In this document: piece by piece, positions 16,627-25,621 of the stretch
Layout: the number at the start of each line of letters is the position of its first letter
How positions within the stretch are numbered: position 1 is the stretch's first letter
NCBI GenBank assembly: GCA_937886325.1
Contig: CALABV010000229.1
Coordinates: forward strand, 18,546-82,545
Length of the DNA stretch: 64,000 nt
Direction: 5' to 3'
From: an uncultured Geobacter sp.
GTDB taxonomy: Bacteria > Desulfobacterota > Desulfuromonadia > Geobacterales > Geobacteraceae
Position numbers and translations under genes: made by a program
Notes under the pieces: model-generated
What the model was told of the DNA's origin: nothing
Database searches by the model: none
What the model saw: the letters and a program-made list of their open reading frames with translations, nothing else

Positions 16627-17583
16627 ATGATTACCGTTGAACCTTTGTTCGGTTTATGCAACCGCATGCGAATGCTCGACGATGTCCTGTCAATCGCGCA
16701 CCGGTGCCGGATGCCGATCCGCCTGGTCTGGAACAGAAACGCCGATCTCAATTGCCGCTTTGACGAACTCTTTCAGATACCGGACGGCATCATGGATCTG
16801 GTCCAACCCAGGAGATATTTTCTCAAAAAGTATGCCGGGCCGTTAATAAGTATCGGCACTCCGGAATTCCATCTTGATGTAAAGCTCAAGAACCTCCACC
16901 CGCTGCGAATGTTGCTGAACGTCATGGATACATTCGGCATGCACGGCGCGAAAGGGGAATTGATTCATATGCTGCGGCGCATCAACAAGCTGGTTTTCAC
17001 CCATCGCAGATATGAAAGAACTTTCTACCTGGAAGAGGCGCGCCAACTCTTCGCGAAAGAATACGATTTCACCGGATTGCGCGAACACCGTTCCGTATAC
17101 ATGCAGGGCTACACGCGGCTGTTGAATTCCATCCAGATTTTCGACAGGTTCAAGCCGGTGGAACGGATCGGTGCCGAGATCGAAAACATTTGCTCATCGT
17201 TTGCACCTCATACCATCGGCGTGCACATTCGGAGGACCGATAACACCGCGGCCGCCGAAGAAAGCCCAACAGCGCGTTTTATATTCGAGATGAAAAGGGA
17301 GATTGCCCGCAATCCGGATACAATGTTCTTTCTCGCCACCGACTCGCCCGCCGAAGAGGGAGCAATGAGGAACCTCTTCCCCGACAAAGTCATCATTTAC
17401 GAAAAATCCAGACTGAATCGTGGCGATCCCCAGGCAATCAAGGACGCCCTCGTGGATCTTTGCTGCCTATCCAGAACGCGCGGAATACTGGCCAGTTTCG
17501 GGAGCACCTTTTCACGCACCGCCGCGTCCATGGGCAGAATTCCATGCCGGATAGTTCTGAAGAGCCGCGACGAGAAAGGCTAA
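16627..17583 (+). CDS. Fucosyltransferase/NodZ-like protein
   Basis: 318 residues. An N-terminal GLCNRMRML motif (donor-site loop of the GT-B fucosyltransferase superfamily) and a later HIRRTDN motif (about residue 199) match the H-x-R-R-x-D signature of alpha-1,2/alpha-1,6 and O-fucosyltransferases. The C-terminal ILASFGSTFSRTAASMG resembles the end of the nucleotide-sugar domain. It is likely a cytoplasmic sugar transferase for a surface glycan. No other glycan gene is adjacent, so donor and acceptor are unknown. Confidence 0.65.
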   Translation: MITVEPLFGLCNRMRMLDDVLSIAHRCRMPIRLVWNRNADLNCRFDELFQIPDGIMDLVQPRRYFLKKYAGPLISIGTPEFHLDVKLKNLHPLRMLLNVMDTFGMHGAKGELIHMLRRINKLVFTHRRYERTFYLEEARQLFAKEYDFTGLREHRSVYMQGYTRLLNSIQIFDRFKPVERIGAEIENICSSFAPHTIGVHIRRTDNTAAAEESPTARFIFEMKREIARNPDTMFFLATDSPAEEGAMRNLFPDKVIIYEKSRLNRGDPQAIKDALVDLCCLSRTRGILASFGSTFSRTAASMGRIPCRIVLKSRDEKG

Positions 17584-17858
17584 GTGACGGTGAAAAAACA
17601 AAGGGGTTCAAACCTGCACATTTGACAAAGGAAAATGTGTAGGTAGACCGTAGACCCCTTATTCTTCACAAGAGCGACGAGCCGGAATCCTCGGCAGATA
17701 GCTGTCCACGGTTCAGAACGATGTCTGACGGTAAGGTGGATCAATTTCGATTTCCATTGACAGTCAGGCGGTGACGCGAGCACCGCACGACACGGCAGAC
17801 GGCCTCGGCGGTAGTCTTTCAACGGCCTGCCAAAGTCCACTTGGGGTGATTCATAACT

Positions 17859-18539
17859 ATGAAAAAAATATGCCTTTTCCTGTCATGCTTCATATTCCTA
17901 TACGGTTACGGGCGAGTTTACGCAGAAGATACCTTGTCTGCGGTTCCCCGGAGAACCGAATCGCGACGTATTACCGATACAGGCCCCGCGCCTGGCAACT
18001 TCTCCCGTGAAGCCGTTACAAGCGAGCGGGAAACAGGCTCCGCGGCACTCCACGAAACTTTCATCCGACAGGCTTTCGCCCTGGCGATCAGTGCCGCGAA
18101 GAAGGGCAATCACCCGTTCGGCGCCCTCCTGGTCCATAATGGCAAGGTTATACTGACTTCCGAGAACACGGTCAATACCGACAATGATTTCAGTCGCCAC
18201 GCGGAAATCAACCTCCTGGTCAGGGCCAAGAGAGAGCTTCCACCCGAGATGCTCCGGCGGAGCACGATGTACACCAGTACCGCGCCCTGCATGACCTGCT
18301 GTTCAGCGATGATGTACCGGGGGGTCGGAAAAATTGTTTTTGGAGTCTCGTACGACGCCTTTGCGAAGTTGACGGGATTTCGGGACACGGATATTCCCTG
18401 CGACAGGCTGTATCGAAGCGCGGGCAAACCGGTTGAGTGGATTGGCCCGATTCTGGAAAGGGAAGGTTTGGAGGTATTTCGCTTCTGGCCCGAAGGGGAT
18501 CCCAACAGCAAAAATTTCCTCAAGAATCCAAAGCAGTGA
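17859..18539 (+). CDS. Nucleoside/guanine deaminase-fold protein with a signal peptide
   Basis: 226 residues. The region from about residue 65 is a cytidine/deoxycytidylate-type deaminase domain with the zinc motif HAE (in SRHAEINLL) and TAPCMTCC (PCxxC), closest in style to guanine deaminase and TadA-like enzymes. The unusual part is the N terminus: MKKICLFLSCFIFLYGYGR is a clear signal peptide, followed by a linker of about 40 residues. This would place the enzyme in the periplasm or outside. The ribosome site (GGGGTG) is weak and distant, but there is no later start that would keep the complete domain. It stands alone between two non-coding stretches. Confidence 0.8.
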   Translation: MKKICLFLSCFIFLYGYGRVYAEDTLSAVPRRTESRRITDTGPAPGNFSREAVTSERETGSAALHETFIRQAFALAISAAKKGNHPFGALLVHNGKVILTSENTVNTDNDFSRHAEINLLVRAKRELPPEMLRRSTMYTSTAPCMTCCSAMMYRGVGKIVFGVSYDAFAKLTGFRDTDIPCDRLYRSAGKPVEWIGPILEREGLEVFRFWPEGDPNSKNFLKNPKQ

Positions 18540-19137
18540 TTTCCATTGGCCCGTGACCGAAGTATCCTGCGCCGATGTGAAAGGTGGGATAATCCATGTG
18601 GTGCGCGTGCAATTTTATTTCACCGGGCCTATCTTCAAGTGGCTGTGTCGTATACACAACAGTCAAACCCATCATTTCCGTTAATTTCAGTACAATTTAC
18701 CTATCAGACTACTCTATTATCAACAATTAAAAACAGTCTTAAATGATAACAGTTTTCAATAATAAGCTCGTGCGTTATAACCTGCTGAAATTACGTATGG
18801 TTATGTATATGGCTGATATTATTGAAAAATATTGTTTGACCATATTTCAGGCAAAGTGCAATACCTCCCAAAACAATTAAACTATTTTCTATTCGGCATA
18901 GACTTTTCAACAGGGTTTCCACAGCTATTGTGGAGGTGATGTTACATTCTGTTCAATATTCAGGCAGTTAAAGGCGTTGTCAAACGACCGGCGTGCAATT
19001 CCGAAGCTTTCCCGCCGTGTGCGGCAAGGGGATCAGGATAGGTGAGACGAGTCGCCGCAAGATGCGTGCCTTTGAAGGGAATAGCTGCTACTATACGTGA
19101 AGTCCCACGGGATGAGTCACTGAAATGAAAGATACCC
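18540..19137. other. AT-rich non-coding gap
   Basis: About 600 bases with no supported gene. Bases 18680-18960 are strongly AT-rich compared with the surroundings. A small hairpin CCACA-GCTAT-TGTGG lies near 18918-18932. The upstream promoter of the 19138 gene must be here, but I cannot place it with confidence. Confidence 0.4.
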
Positions 19138-21006
19138 ATGCGTCTCCATCTGGTCACCATCCATGCCTTCCGTTCGCCGCAGGCCGTGCCCCTGGCCGCT
19201 GCCTGCCTGAAGTCCGCTCTCGACAGCCGGCACAAGGAGACCCTTCCGCTTCTGGTCTCGTTGGCTGATTTTTTCTGTGGAGACTCCCTGGAAAGTATCC
19301 ATAACTCGATCCTCGGCGTGAAACCGGATTTTGTCGGCTTTTCCCTGTATGTCTGGAACCGGGCCGAGTGCTGTTCTCTTGCCCGGAGACTTCGCCGTGA
19401 GAATCCGTCCCTTGTCATCTTCGCCGGAGGCCCCGAGGCCACGGCCGATCCCGCGGGTGTGCTGGCCGAAGCGCCTTTCGATTTCCTGGTTGTGGGGGAA
19501 GGGGAGGTGACACTGTCCGAAGCCGTCGAACGCCTGGCCGGAGGCGTTCCCGTCGACGGCCTGGCCGGGATTGCCCGGCGACGCGGCGACGGGATCGAGC
19601 TGGTGAGGAGGCCTCCCATGGCCGATCCCGGTTCCCTCCCCTCGCCGTACCTGTCGGGAGTGCTCGACCGCTATATCCCGAACGGTGTTCTCTGGCAATT
19701 GTCGCGGGGATGCCCTTTCGGGTGCGAATTCTGCTTTGACGGCATGGGGGATCGGACCGTGCGCCGCTATCCCCTGGAGCGTTTGGAGAGGGAACTGGAC
19801 TACCTAGTTCGTCACGGCGCCAACCAGATTGTCGCGCTCGACTCCACCTTCAATCTGGACGGGAACCGGGCCAAGGCCGTCCTGCGCCTGATCCGGAAGA
19901 AAGCGCCCCGCGTCCATTTTCACTTCGAGGTACGCTGCGAGCTGCTGGATACGGAGCAGGCGCGGCTCTTCCGCGATATCGCCTGCTCTCTGCAGATAGG
20001 CCTCCAGACCGCCGACACCGCGGTTGCCCGCGCGGTGGGCCGCTCCCTGGACCGTCGCGCCTTCGCGGAAAAGATCGGGCTGCTCAACCGGGAAGGCGTT
20101 GCCTTCGGATTCGACCTGATCTACGGGCTTCCCGGGGACAGTCTGGCCCGTTTCAAAGAGTCACTGGACTTCGCCCTGCATCTCTATCCCAACGGCCTCG
20201 ACATCTTTCCCCTCGCGCTCCTTCCCGGCACGGTCCTGTCCGCCCGCGCAGGAGAGTCGGGACTCCGCCACCTGCCAAAACCTCCCTATACACTCTCGGA
20301 ATCGCCGACCTTTCCGTCCGGCGATATGGCGGCTGCCCGGCGCCTTGCCGTTGCCTGCGATCTGTTCTACAGCCGGGGCAAGGCCGTGGCCTGGTTCAAC
20401 GGCATGGTTGCGGCCCTCCGCATGAAGCCGTCCGCATTTCTGGAGGAATTCGGCGTTTGGCTGATGGAAAAGGCCGGGAAGGAGATTTCGGAGGAGGATT
20501 TTCGGGACGAGGAGATATGGGAGCTGCAGCGGGAGTTTCTCTCAGGCATGTTTGCGAAACGGAAGGTGAAGCGGCTTCTTGCCGCGGCGCTTGATTTCGT
20601 GGACTACCATTACTTTTACGGGAGTGCCGTGATGGCCGTCCCTCCCCGCCGTCCCTCCCGGCGGGACCTGGCCCGCGCCGATGTTCTGCGGCTGCCCCTG
20701 TCTCTTGCCGGATCGACGCGGCTGGCGAGGTTCAGCTACGAGATCCTGGACCTGCTGGAAAGCGGGGAGCCGGACCTGCCGGACCTCCACGCTTCGCTCC
20801 GGCCGGTCGGCTCGTTTGCCGCCATCTATCCGCGCGAAGGGGAGGTCGCCACCGAGTCCCTTGCCGAGCCGTACTACCGTCTCCTGCAGGGTCTCGATGG
20901 AGCGGCTCCGGCGGGTGCAGTGGCCGCGCGCCTCGGGATTCCGCCCCGGGAGGCGCGCGACTTTCTCACGTTTGCGGCTGAGGAAGGGATCGTCGTCTTG
21001 CGCTGA
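19138..21006 (+). CDS. B12-binding domain radical SAM protein, DUF4080-like
   Basis: 622 residues. Residues 1-130 form a cobalamin-binding-like domain; the radical SAM cluster motif CPFGCEFC lies near residue 197, followed by barrel blocks (LQIGLQTAD, DLIYGLPGD). The C-terminal 250 residues match the layout of the DUF4080 extension. Its reaction is unknown; relatives are often called Mg-protoporphyrin cyclase-like without evidence. It ends 30 bases before the convergent glgC stop. The ribosome site is poor (GAAAGA). Confidence 0.85.
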   Translation: MRLHLVTIHAFRSPQAVPLAAACLKSALDSRHKETLPLLVSLADFFCGDSLESIHNSILGVKPDFVGFSLYVWNRAECCSLARRLRRENPSLVIFAGGPEATADPAGVLAEAPFDFLVVGEGEVTLSEAVERLAGGVPVDGLAGIARRRGDGIELVRRPPMADPGSLPSPYLSGVLDRYIPNGVLWQLSRGCPFGCEFCFDGMGDRTVRRYPLERLERELDYLVRHGANQIVALDSTFNLDGNRAKAVLRLIRKKAPRVHFHFEVRCELLDTEQARLFRDIACSLQIGLQTADTAVARAVGRSLDRRAFAEKIGLLNREGVAFGFDLIYGLPGDSLARFKESLDFALHLYPNGLDIFPLALLPGTVLSARAGESGLRHLPKPPYTLSESPTFPSGDMAAARRLAVACDLFYSRGKAVAWFNGMVAALRMKPSAFLEEFGVWLMEKAGKEISEEDFRDEEIWELQREFLSGMFAKRKVKRLLAAALDFVDYHYFYGSAVMAVPPRRPSRRDLARADVLRLPLSLAGSTRLARFSYEILDLLESGEPDLPDLHASLRPVGSFAAIYPREGEVATESLAEPYYRLLQGLDGAAPAGAVAARLGIPPREARDFLTFAAEEGIVVLR

Positions 21007-21035
21007 TCCGTTCCATCGGTGCGCTTGCGGCGCGG

Positions 21036-22244
21036 CTACGTGAACACGTAATTTTTCGGTACCACGGTGACGCCGTCGGAGACCTTGAATCCCCGCGCCT
21101 CGTCCTCCTCGGCGGAGAAGCCGATGCGGGCGTGCGGCGGCACGTTCACGTATTTGTCGATAATGGTTTTGCGCACCTGCGCCCCTTCGCCGATTGTCAC
21201 TCCCGCGAACACGACGCTTTCCCGGACCACGGCCCGCTTTTCGACGCGCACCCGCTGGCTGAGCACCGACTTGACTATTTCGGCCCGGGTGACGATGCAC
21301 CCGCCGCTGATGATGGTGTTGTCCACCAGGGTCTGGTTCAATACCCATTTTGCCGGTGGGGTGAAGTCGGGCGACGTTTTGATGGGCCACAGGTCATTGT
21401 ACAGGTTCAGTTCGGGCTTGATGCTCACCAGGTCCATGTTCGCTTCCCAGAACGATTTGATGGTTCCCACGTCCCGCCAGTAGATCTGATCCTCACCGGG
21501 GACCTTGTTGTCTGCGAAATCGTAGGCGTACATGCGGAGGCCCTTCTTCAGCATCAACGGAATGACATCCTTTCCGAAATCGTGGGTTGACCATTCGTTT
21601 TTTGCATCTTCGTGAAGCATCTCCATCAGCACGGGTATCTCGGCAAGGTAGTTACCCATGGATGTCAGGCAGAAACCCGGTTTCCCCGGTATCTCCTTCG
21701 GCTGTTTCGGCTTTTCCTCGAACCCGATGATCCTGTTGCCTTCATCAACCTCCAGAATCCCGAAGCGCCCTGCATCCTCCGCTTTCACGATCATGGAGGA
21801 AATCGTGAAGTCCGCCCCTTTCTCCTGGTGATAGCAATCCAGTTGACTCACGTCCATCTTGAAGATATGGTCGCCGGAAAATATCGCCACCCGCCGGTAC
21901 TTGGGGTTGTCCTTGAAAATATTCAGATTCTGGTAGACCGCGTCAGCGGTGCTTTTGTACCAGTCCTCGCTCACTCTCTTCTGCGCCGGAATGGACTGGA
22001 CGAAAATATTGTACACGGGAGCCGAAGGCCAGAGGCTGCTTATGTGATTAATCAGGGGCTGCGACAGCGTCTGCACGAGGATCTTCACATTCTGAATGCC
22101 GGAATTAATGAAATTGTTGACGACAAAATCCACTATTCGGTATTTCCCGCCGAACGGAACCGCTGGTTTGGCCCGTACCTGGGTCAACGGTTTCAGGCGT
22201 TCGCCGGCCCCACCGGCAAGTATGATTCCCAGTAGATTTCGCAT
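21036..22244 (-). CDS. glgC: Glucose-1-phosphate adenylyltransferase
   Basis: 402 residues from the ATG at 22244, chosen because GGAGGAGAG lies upstream and the product then begins MRNLLGIILAGGAGERL, the pyrophosphorylase motif. Further family blocks: RAKPAVPFGGKYRIVDF, WYKSTADAVYQN, FSGDHIFKMD, GFEEKP and YWRDVGT. The C-terminal third is a left-handed beta-helix. It makes ADP-glucose from ATP and glucose-1-phosphate for glycogen synthesis and is normally allosterically regulated. No other glg gene is in the window. Confidence 0.95.
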   Translation of the reverse strand: MRNLLGIILAGGAGERLKPLTQVRAKPAVPFGGKYRIVDFVVNNFINSGIQNVKILVQTLSQPLINHISSLWPSAPVYNIFVQSIPAQKRVSEDWYKSTADAVYQNLNIFKDNPKYRRVAIFSGDHIFKMDVSQLDCYHQEKGADFTISSMIVKAEDAGRFGILEVDEGNRIIGFEEKPKQPKEIPGKPGFCLTSMGNYLAEIPVLMEMLHEDAKNEWSTHDFGKDVIPLMLKKGLRMYAYDFADNKVPGEDQIYWRDVGTIKSFWEANMDLVSIKPELNLYNDLWPIKTSPDFTPPAKWVLNQTLVDNTIISGGCIVTRAEIVKSVLSQRVRVEKRAVVRESVVFAGVTIGEGAQVRKTIIDKYVNVPPHARIGFSAEEDEARGFKVSDGVTVVPKNYVFT

Positions 22245-22468
22245 ATGTGTCTCTCCTCCATGTATCAAAATATTCGCAGTACATCCAGCCTGCATCCGCT
22301 GCTTTTGCCGAATAGTGTATCATGCTTTTCGCAGCCCGCTATGGGAAGAAGAATTGATGTTCGAGACTCGGCGGCCCGCTCCGTGGAAGCGTATCGTCGC
22401 GGGCTCTGCCTGAAATATCATGCAGCCCGGGCATTTTTGACTTTGCGATAATGTGTGATACTAATTAA

Positions 22469-22515
22469 CCTGAATCGCGAAGGTGAAGGCGTGAAGGAGT
22501 CACGAATTCGCGATT
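22469..22515. repeat. Short interspersed inverted-repeat element, copy A
   Basis: AATCGCGAA (22473-22481) and TTCGCGATT (22507-22515) are perfect inverted arms. The core at 22476-22496 differs by one base in 21 from 60326-60346 in the second copy at 60292-60362; both copies begin CCTGAATC. Confidence 0.65.
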
Positions 22516-22530
22516 ATCATATTTGATTAT

Positions 22531-22642
22531 ACAGAAACGCCGTGGTAAGCCGGTGACGCAAAACAGATGGGTTCCGTAGAGGGAACTGCCGTGATGCCGA
22601 ACAGCCACTCTACGACCCCTGCCTTCGGCTCAGACAGGGGTC
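22531..22642 (+). promoter_or_regulatory. Structured leader, possibly GEMM-type riboswitch
   Basis: The segment between the repeat and the protease gene contains GTGACGCAAAAC (22553-22564) and ATGCCGAA (22594-22601), which resemble the GACGCAAAGC and TTGCCGAA blocks of the GEMM (c-di-GMP/cGAMP) riboswitch core. A hairpin GTTCC/GGAAC lies between them. CGTAGAG (22575-22581) pairs with CTCTACG (22608-22614), and the last base of that stem begins the next hairpin, GACCCCTG/CAGGGGTC, so the two structures could be alternatives. The 5' strand that normally closes GEMM stem P1 is not convincing, so this may be a diverged or different RNA. Confidence 0.4.
22614..22642 (+). terminator. Leader hairpin upstream of the protease-kinase operon
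   Basis: Perfect 8-bp stem GACCCCTG (22614-22621) and CAGGGGTC (22635-22642), followed by TTTATGTT. It is 86 bases before the first start codon of the operon, the position of an attenuator. Confidence 0.5.
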
Positions 22643-22728
22643 TTTATGTTGCTCGCGAGCCGAACATGCGGCAGTGTTCACCGATGTGGTACAGGAGAAC
22701 TGTATTATCATTCTGTGGAGGGAGAGAG

Positions 22729-24360
22729 ATGAAAAAGGCCAGGAGGTTAGCTCTGTCAGTTGTAGTGCTTTCGTGCGTTCTCATGCCGTTTTTCGCCAAG
22801 GTGGCGTCGGCCCAGGAGGATGCGGGGTTGCAGAAACTGTTGCTTCGCCTGAAGCCCGCCGTGGCTCTCATTTTCAGCAACTGCATGGCACAGGTTTCCA
22901 TCGCGACACCGGAAGGGCGCAAAGTGTTCGAGCCCGACCCAATGACATCCGGGGGGACGGGGTTCATCATCAGCCCGGACGGATTCCTGGTTACGAACGG
23001 CCACGTTGTCGAGATGTACCATGAGTCCAATGAGAAAAAGCTTCAGGAACAGTTCTTCGTCAGTACTCTGCTTAAGTATTTCGTACCCAGGGACGACGGC
23101 AAGGGGCGGCAGCTGACCGAACAGGAGCGGCAGGTAATCCTGATCAAGCTGTACCAGAAACTTCGCCCCTCCGCCAAGATTGTCATCAAGAAAGACCTTT
23201 ACGTCATCCTCTCCAATGGCGAGTCCTATGCGGCCGAGATCAAGGAATTCAGTCCTCCCATCAGCTCAATGCCCGGAAAGATTTCCGTTCCGGGGGCCGA
23301 CGAGAAGGTGGAGACGGGCAAGGACGTGGCTGTCCTCAAGATTGAGGGGAGGGGGTTGCCCGTCGTACGTCTCGGAGATTCCGGCAGCCTTCAACTGGGT
23401 GAGCCGGTCTACGTCATCGGCTATCCCGGCGTGGTGGTGTCCCACGAGTATCTGAGCAAAAAGACGACCCTGGATTCTACCGTGACCAGCGGACACGTGT
23501 CCGGATCGAAACTGGACGTAAAGGGCACTCCCGTAATCCAGACCGATGCCGCGCTCACCTGGGGCAACAGCGGTGGGCCTGCCTTCAATTCCAGGGGTGA
23601 GGTCATCGGCATTGCGACGTTCATCAGCATTTCCCAGGCACAGGGCGCCCCGCAGGCCATACAGGGCTTCAACTTCCTGGTCCCTGCCAATACCGCGAAG
23701 GAATTCATACGGGCATCGGGCGCGGATCTCGGCGCGGAAAGCCTTTTCAACAAGCTGTGGAGCGAGGCCCTTGATTTGTATTCGATACCCGATTTCGCAA
23801 AGGCGTTGAGCAAGATTGACGAGGTCAACCGCCTGATGCCGAACCAGCCCGATGTGAGGAAGCTTCAGATTTCAGCCCAGGAAAAGCTTTCGTCCGGCAC
23901 TTCCGGCGGTTTTCCCCTTGTGCCGGTTCTCATCGCCCTGCTGGGCTCCGTACTCATCGGCGGAATTGTTTTCTTCATGTTGAAACGAGGAAAAGGGGAG
24001 AAAAAGGCGGTATCGGAGCCGGTTCCCCAGCAGACGCGGGCCGTGGCAGTGCCGGGGTCGTTGATCTGTACCGAAGGCCCGCTGGAGGGTCGCTCGTTTC
24101 CGCTGCCGCCGACGGGTGCAACTATCGGAAGAGACCCGGATAAAAACCGGATTGTGGTGGATAATGACGGCGTGTCCCGCGAGCATGCCTGGATAGGAAT
24201 GGAAGGCGGGAAAGTGATGGTCAAGGACCTGAATTCCATGAACGGGACCTATCTGAATTCGACGGATACGGATAGAATCAAGAGCGAGCCCCTGAAGGAC
24301 GGCGATCTCATCATCATCGGCAAGGGACGTTTCGCCATCTTCAGATACAGGACAGGATAG
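22729..24360 (+). CDS. Membrane-anchored trypsin-like protease with cytoplasmic FHA domain
   Basis: 543 residues from ATG 22729, selected by GGAGGGAG upstream and the resulting signal sequence (MKKARRLALSVVVLSCVLM). The protease domain has the complete catalytic triad in family context: H92 (TNGHVV), D199 (KDVAVLKI) and S281 (GNSGGP), as in DegP/HtrA-type enzymes but without a visible PDZ domain. A helical segment, a single membrane helix (about 397-420) and a C-terminal FHA domain (about 450-540, with GATIGRD, SREHAWI, NGTYLN) follow. The layout predicts a periplasmic protease whose cytoplasmic end reads phosphothreonine, probably made by the kinase encoded ten bases downstream. It heads a five-gene operon. 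Confidence 0.9.
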   Translation: MKKARRLALSVVVLSCVLMPFFAKVASAQEDAGLQKLLLRLKPAVALIFSNCMAQVSIATPEGRKVFEPDPMTSGGTGFIISPDGFLVTNGHVVEMYHESNEKKLQEQFFVSTLLKYFVPRDDGKGRQLTEQERQVILIKLYQKLRPSAKIVIKKDLYVILSNGESYAAEIKEFSPPISSMPGKISVPGADEKVETGKDVAVLKIEGRGLPVVRLGDSGSLQLGEPVYVIGYPGVVVSHEYLSKKTTLDSTVTSGHVSGSKLDVKGTPVIQTDAALTWGNSGGPAFNSRGEVIGIATFISISQAQGAPQAIQGFNFLVPANTAKEFIRASGADLGAESLFNKLWSEALDLYSIPDFAKALSKIDEVNRLMPNQPDVRKLQISAQEKLSSGTSGGFPLVPVLIALLGSVLIGGIVFFMLKRGKGEKKAVSEPVPQQTRAVAVPGSLICTEGPLEGRSFPLPPTGATIGRDPDKNRIVVDNDGVSREHAWIGMEGGKVMVKDLNSMNGTYLNSTDTDRIKSEPLKDGDLIIIGKGRFAIFRYRTG

Positions 24361-24370
24361 AGGGAGCGGC

Positions 24371-25621
24371 ATGATCGGCAGAGAGGTAGGCCCGTATCGA
24401 ATCACCGACAGAATCGGCCAGGGTGGTATGGGCATCGTCTATAAAGGGCTGCATGTCAAGCTTGAACAGGAAGTCGCCATCAAGGTCCTGGCGCCGGAGT
24501 TGTCCCAGGACCCTTCCATGAGAGAGCGCTTCATCAAGGAAGCAAAGATTCAGGCAAAGATATCGCACCCCAATGTGGTGAATGTTTTCAATTACATTGA
24601 AGAGGGGAGCAATCTCTTTCTCGTCATGGAATACATTCCCGGCGTAACCCTGGATGCCCGGCTCAAGCGCATGGGGCGCTGTCCCGATGCCGTCAATACC
24701 TGTATCAGCGTGCTGTCCGCGCTTGAATTCATGCATAACCGTGGCATCATCCACCGCGATATAAAGCCCGGAAATATCATGTTTCTGGAAGATGGGACGG
24801 TCAAGGTGATGGATTTCGGCATTGCCAAGATTGCGGGTGAACGGGGACAGACCAGGACCGGCATGAGGCTCGGAACCCTCTGGTACATGTCCCCCGAGCA
24901 GATTGTGGGCGAGGAGGCGACTGTAGCGTCCGATCTGTACTCGGTCGGCGTCACCCTGTACCAGATGGTAACCGGGAGGATACCTTTCGGCGGCGATTCG
25001 GAATACAAGGTCATGAAGGCCCATCTCGAGGAACGTCCGATCCCTCCCTGGGAGATCCATGGAGACGTCTCTCGGGAGATAGGGAGAATTATTCTCAAGG
25101 CCCTTGCCAAGGACAAAAAGGATCGCTACCGGAGTGCGCGCGACTTTGCCGCGGACCTCAGAGCCTCGGCCGTTGTCCCGGAATCCGGCGCCGGTGAGAC
25201 TCCGGCGGCGCTCCCCGCACCAAAGAAATTCGACCTTTCCCTGGTAACAGGGTCTGTTTCCCGTCTTGACCGGAGAGTTGTGCTGATCGTCGTGCTCTGC
25301 GTGGGAGTGCTGCTTCTCGTTATCGGCCTCTACATGGCCATGCAGAAGAAAAGGGAGCCCGTTTTCCCCGTAACCAGATCGAACCCTTCGGCGCCGGCTT
25401 CCGTGCCGGTTCGTGAACCGGTTCCGAAGGTGGAAGCAACGCCGCTACCGGCGCCTGTTGAAACAGTCACGGAACGTGCCGATGCGCCGAAGTCAGCCCC
25501 GGCGAAGAAAAAGGATCGGAGCATCGCCAAAAAAAAAACCGGTCCCGGCCGGAAGGAAGCACCGTCAAGGAAGTCTGATGACGAGCCGCGGGAAATGGAT
25601 GAATGGAAAATATCAAAATGA
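24371..25621 (+). CDS. Ser/Thr protein kinase, single-pass membrane protein
   Basis: 416 residues. A complete Hanks-type kinase domain occupies about 1-265: glycine loop GQGGMG, K38 in VAIKVL, HRDIKPGN (128-135), DFGIAK (148-153), and WYMSPEQ in the activation segment. A membrane helix (about 302-322) leads to a Pro/Ala/Lys-rich tail that would lie in the periplasm; it has no PASTA domain. GAGGGAG precedes the ATG. The neighbours supply FHA readers on both sides and a PP2C phosphatase, so kinase, readers and eraser are encoded together. Confidence 0.93.
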   Translation: MIGREVGPYRITDRIGQGGMGIVYKGLHVKLEQEVAIKVLAPELSQDPSMRERFIKEAKIQAKISHPNVVNVFNYIEEGSNLFLVMEYIPGVTLDARLKRMGRCPDAVNTCISVLSALEFMHNRGIIHRDIKPGNIMFLEDGTVKVMDFGIAKIAGERGQTRTGMRLGTLWYMSPEQIVGEEATVASDLYSVGVTLYQMVTGRIPFGGDSEYKVMKAHLEERPIPPWEIHGDVSREIGRIILKALAKDKKDRYRSARDFAADLRASAVVPESGAGETPAALPAPKKFDLSLVTGSVSRLDRRVVLIVVLCVGVLLLVIGLYMAMQKKREPVFPVTRSNPSAPASVPVREPVPKVEATPLPAPVETVTERADAPKSAPAKKKDRSIAKKKTGPGRKEAPSRKSDDEPREMDEWKISK

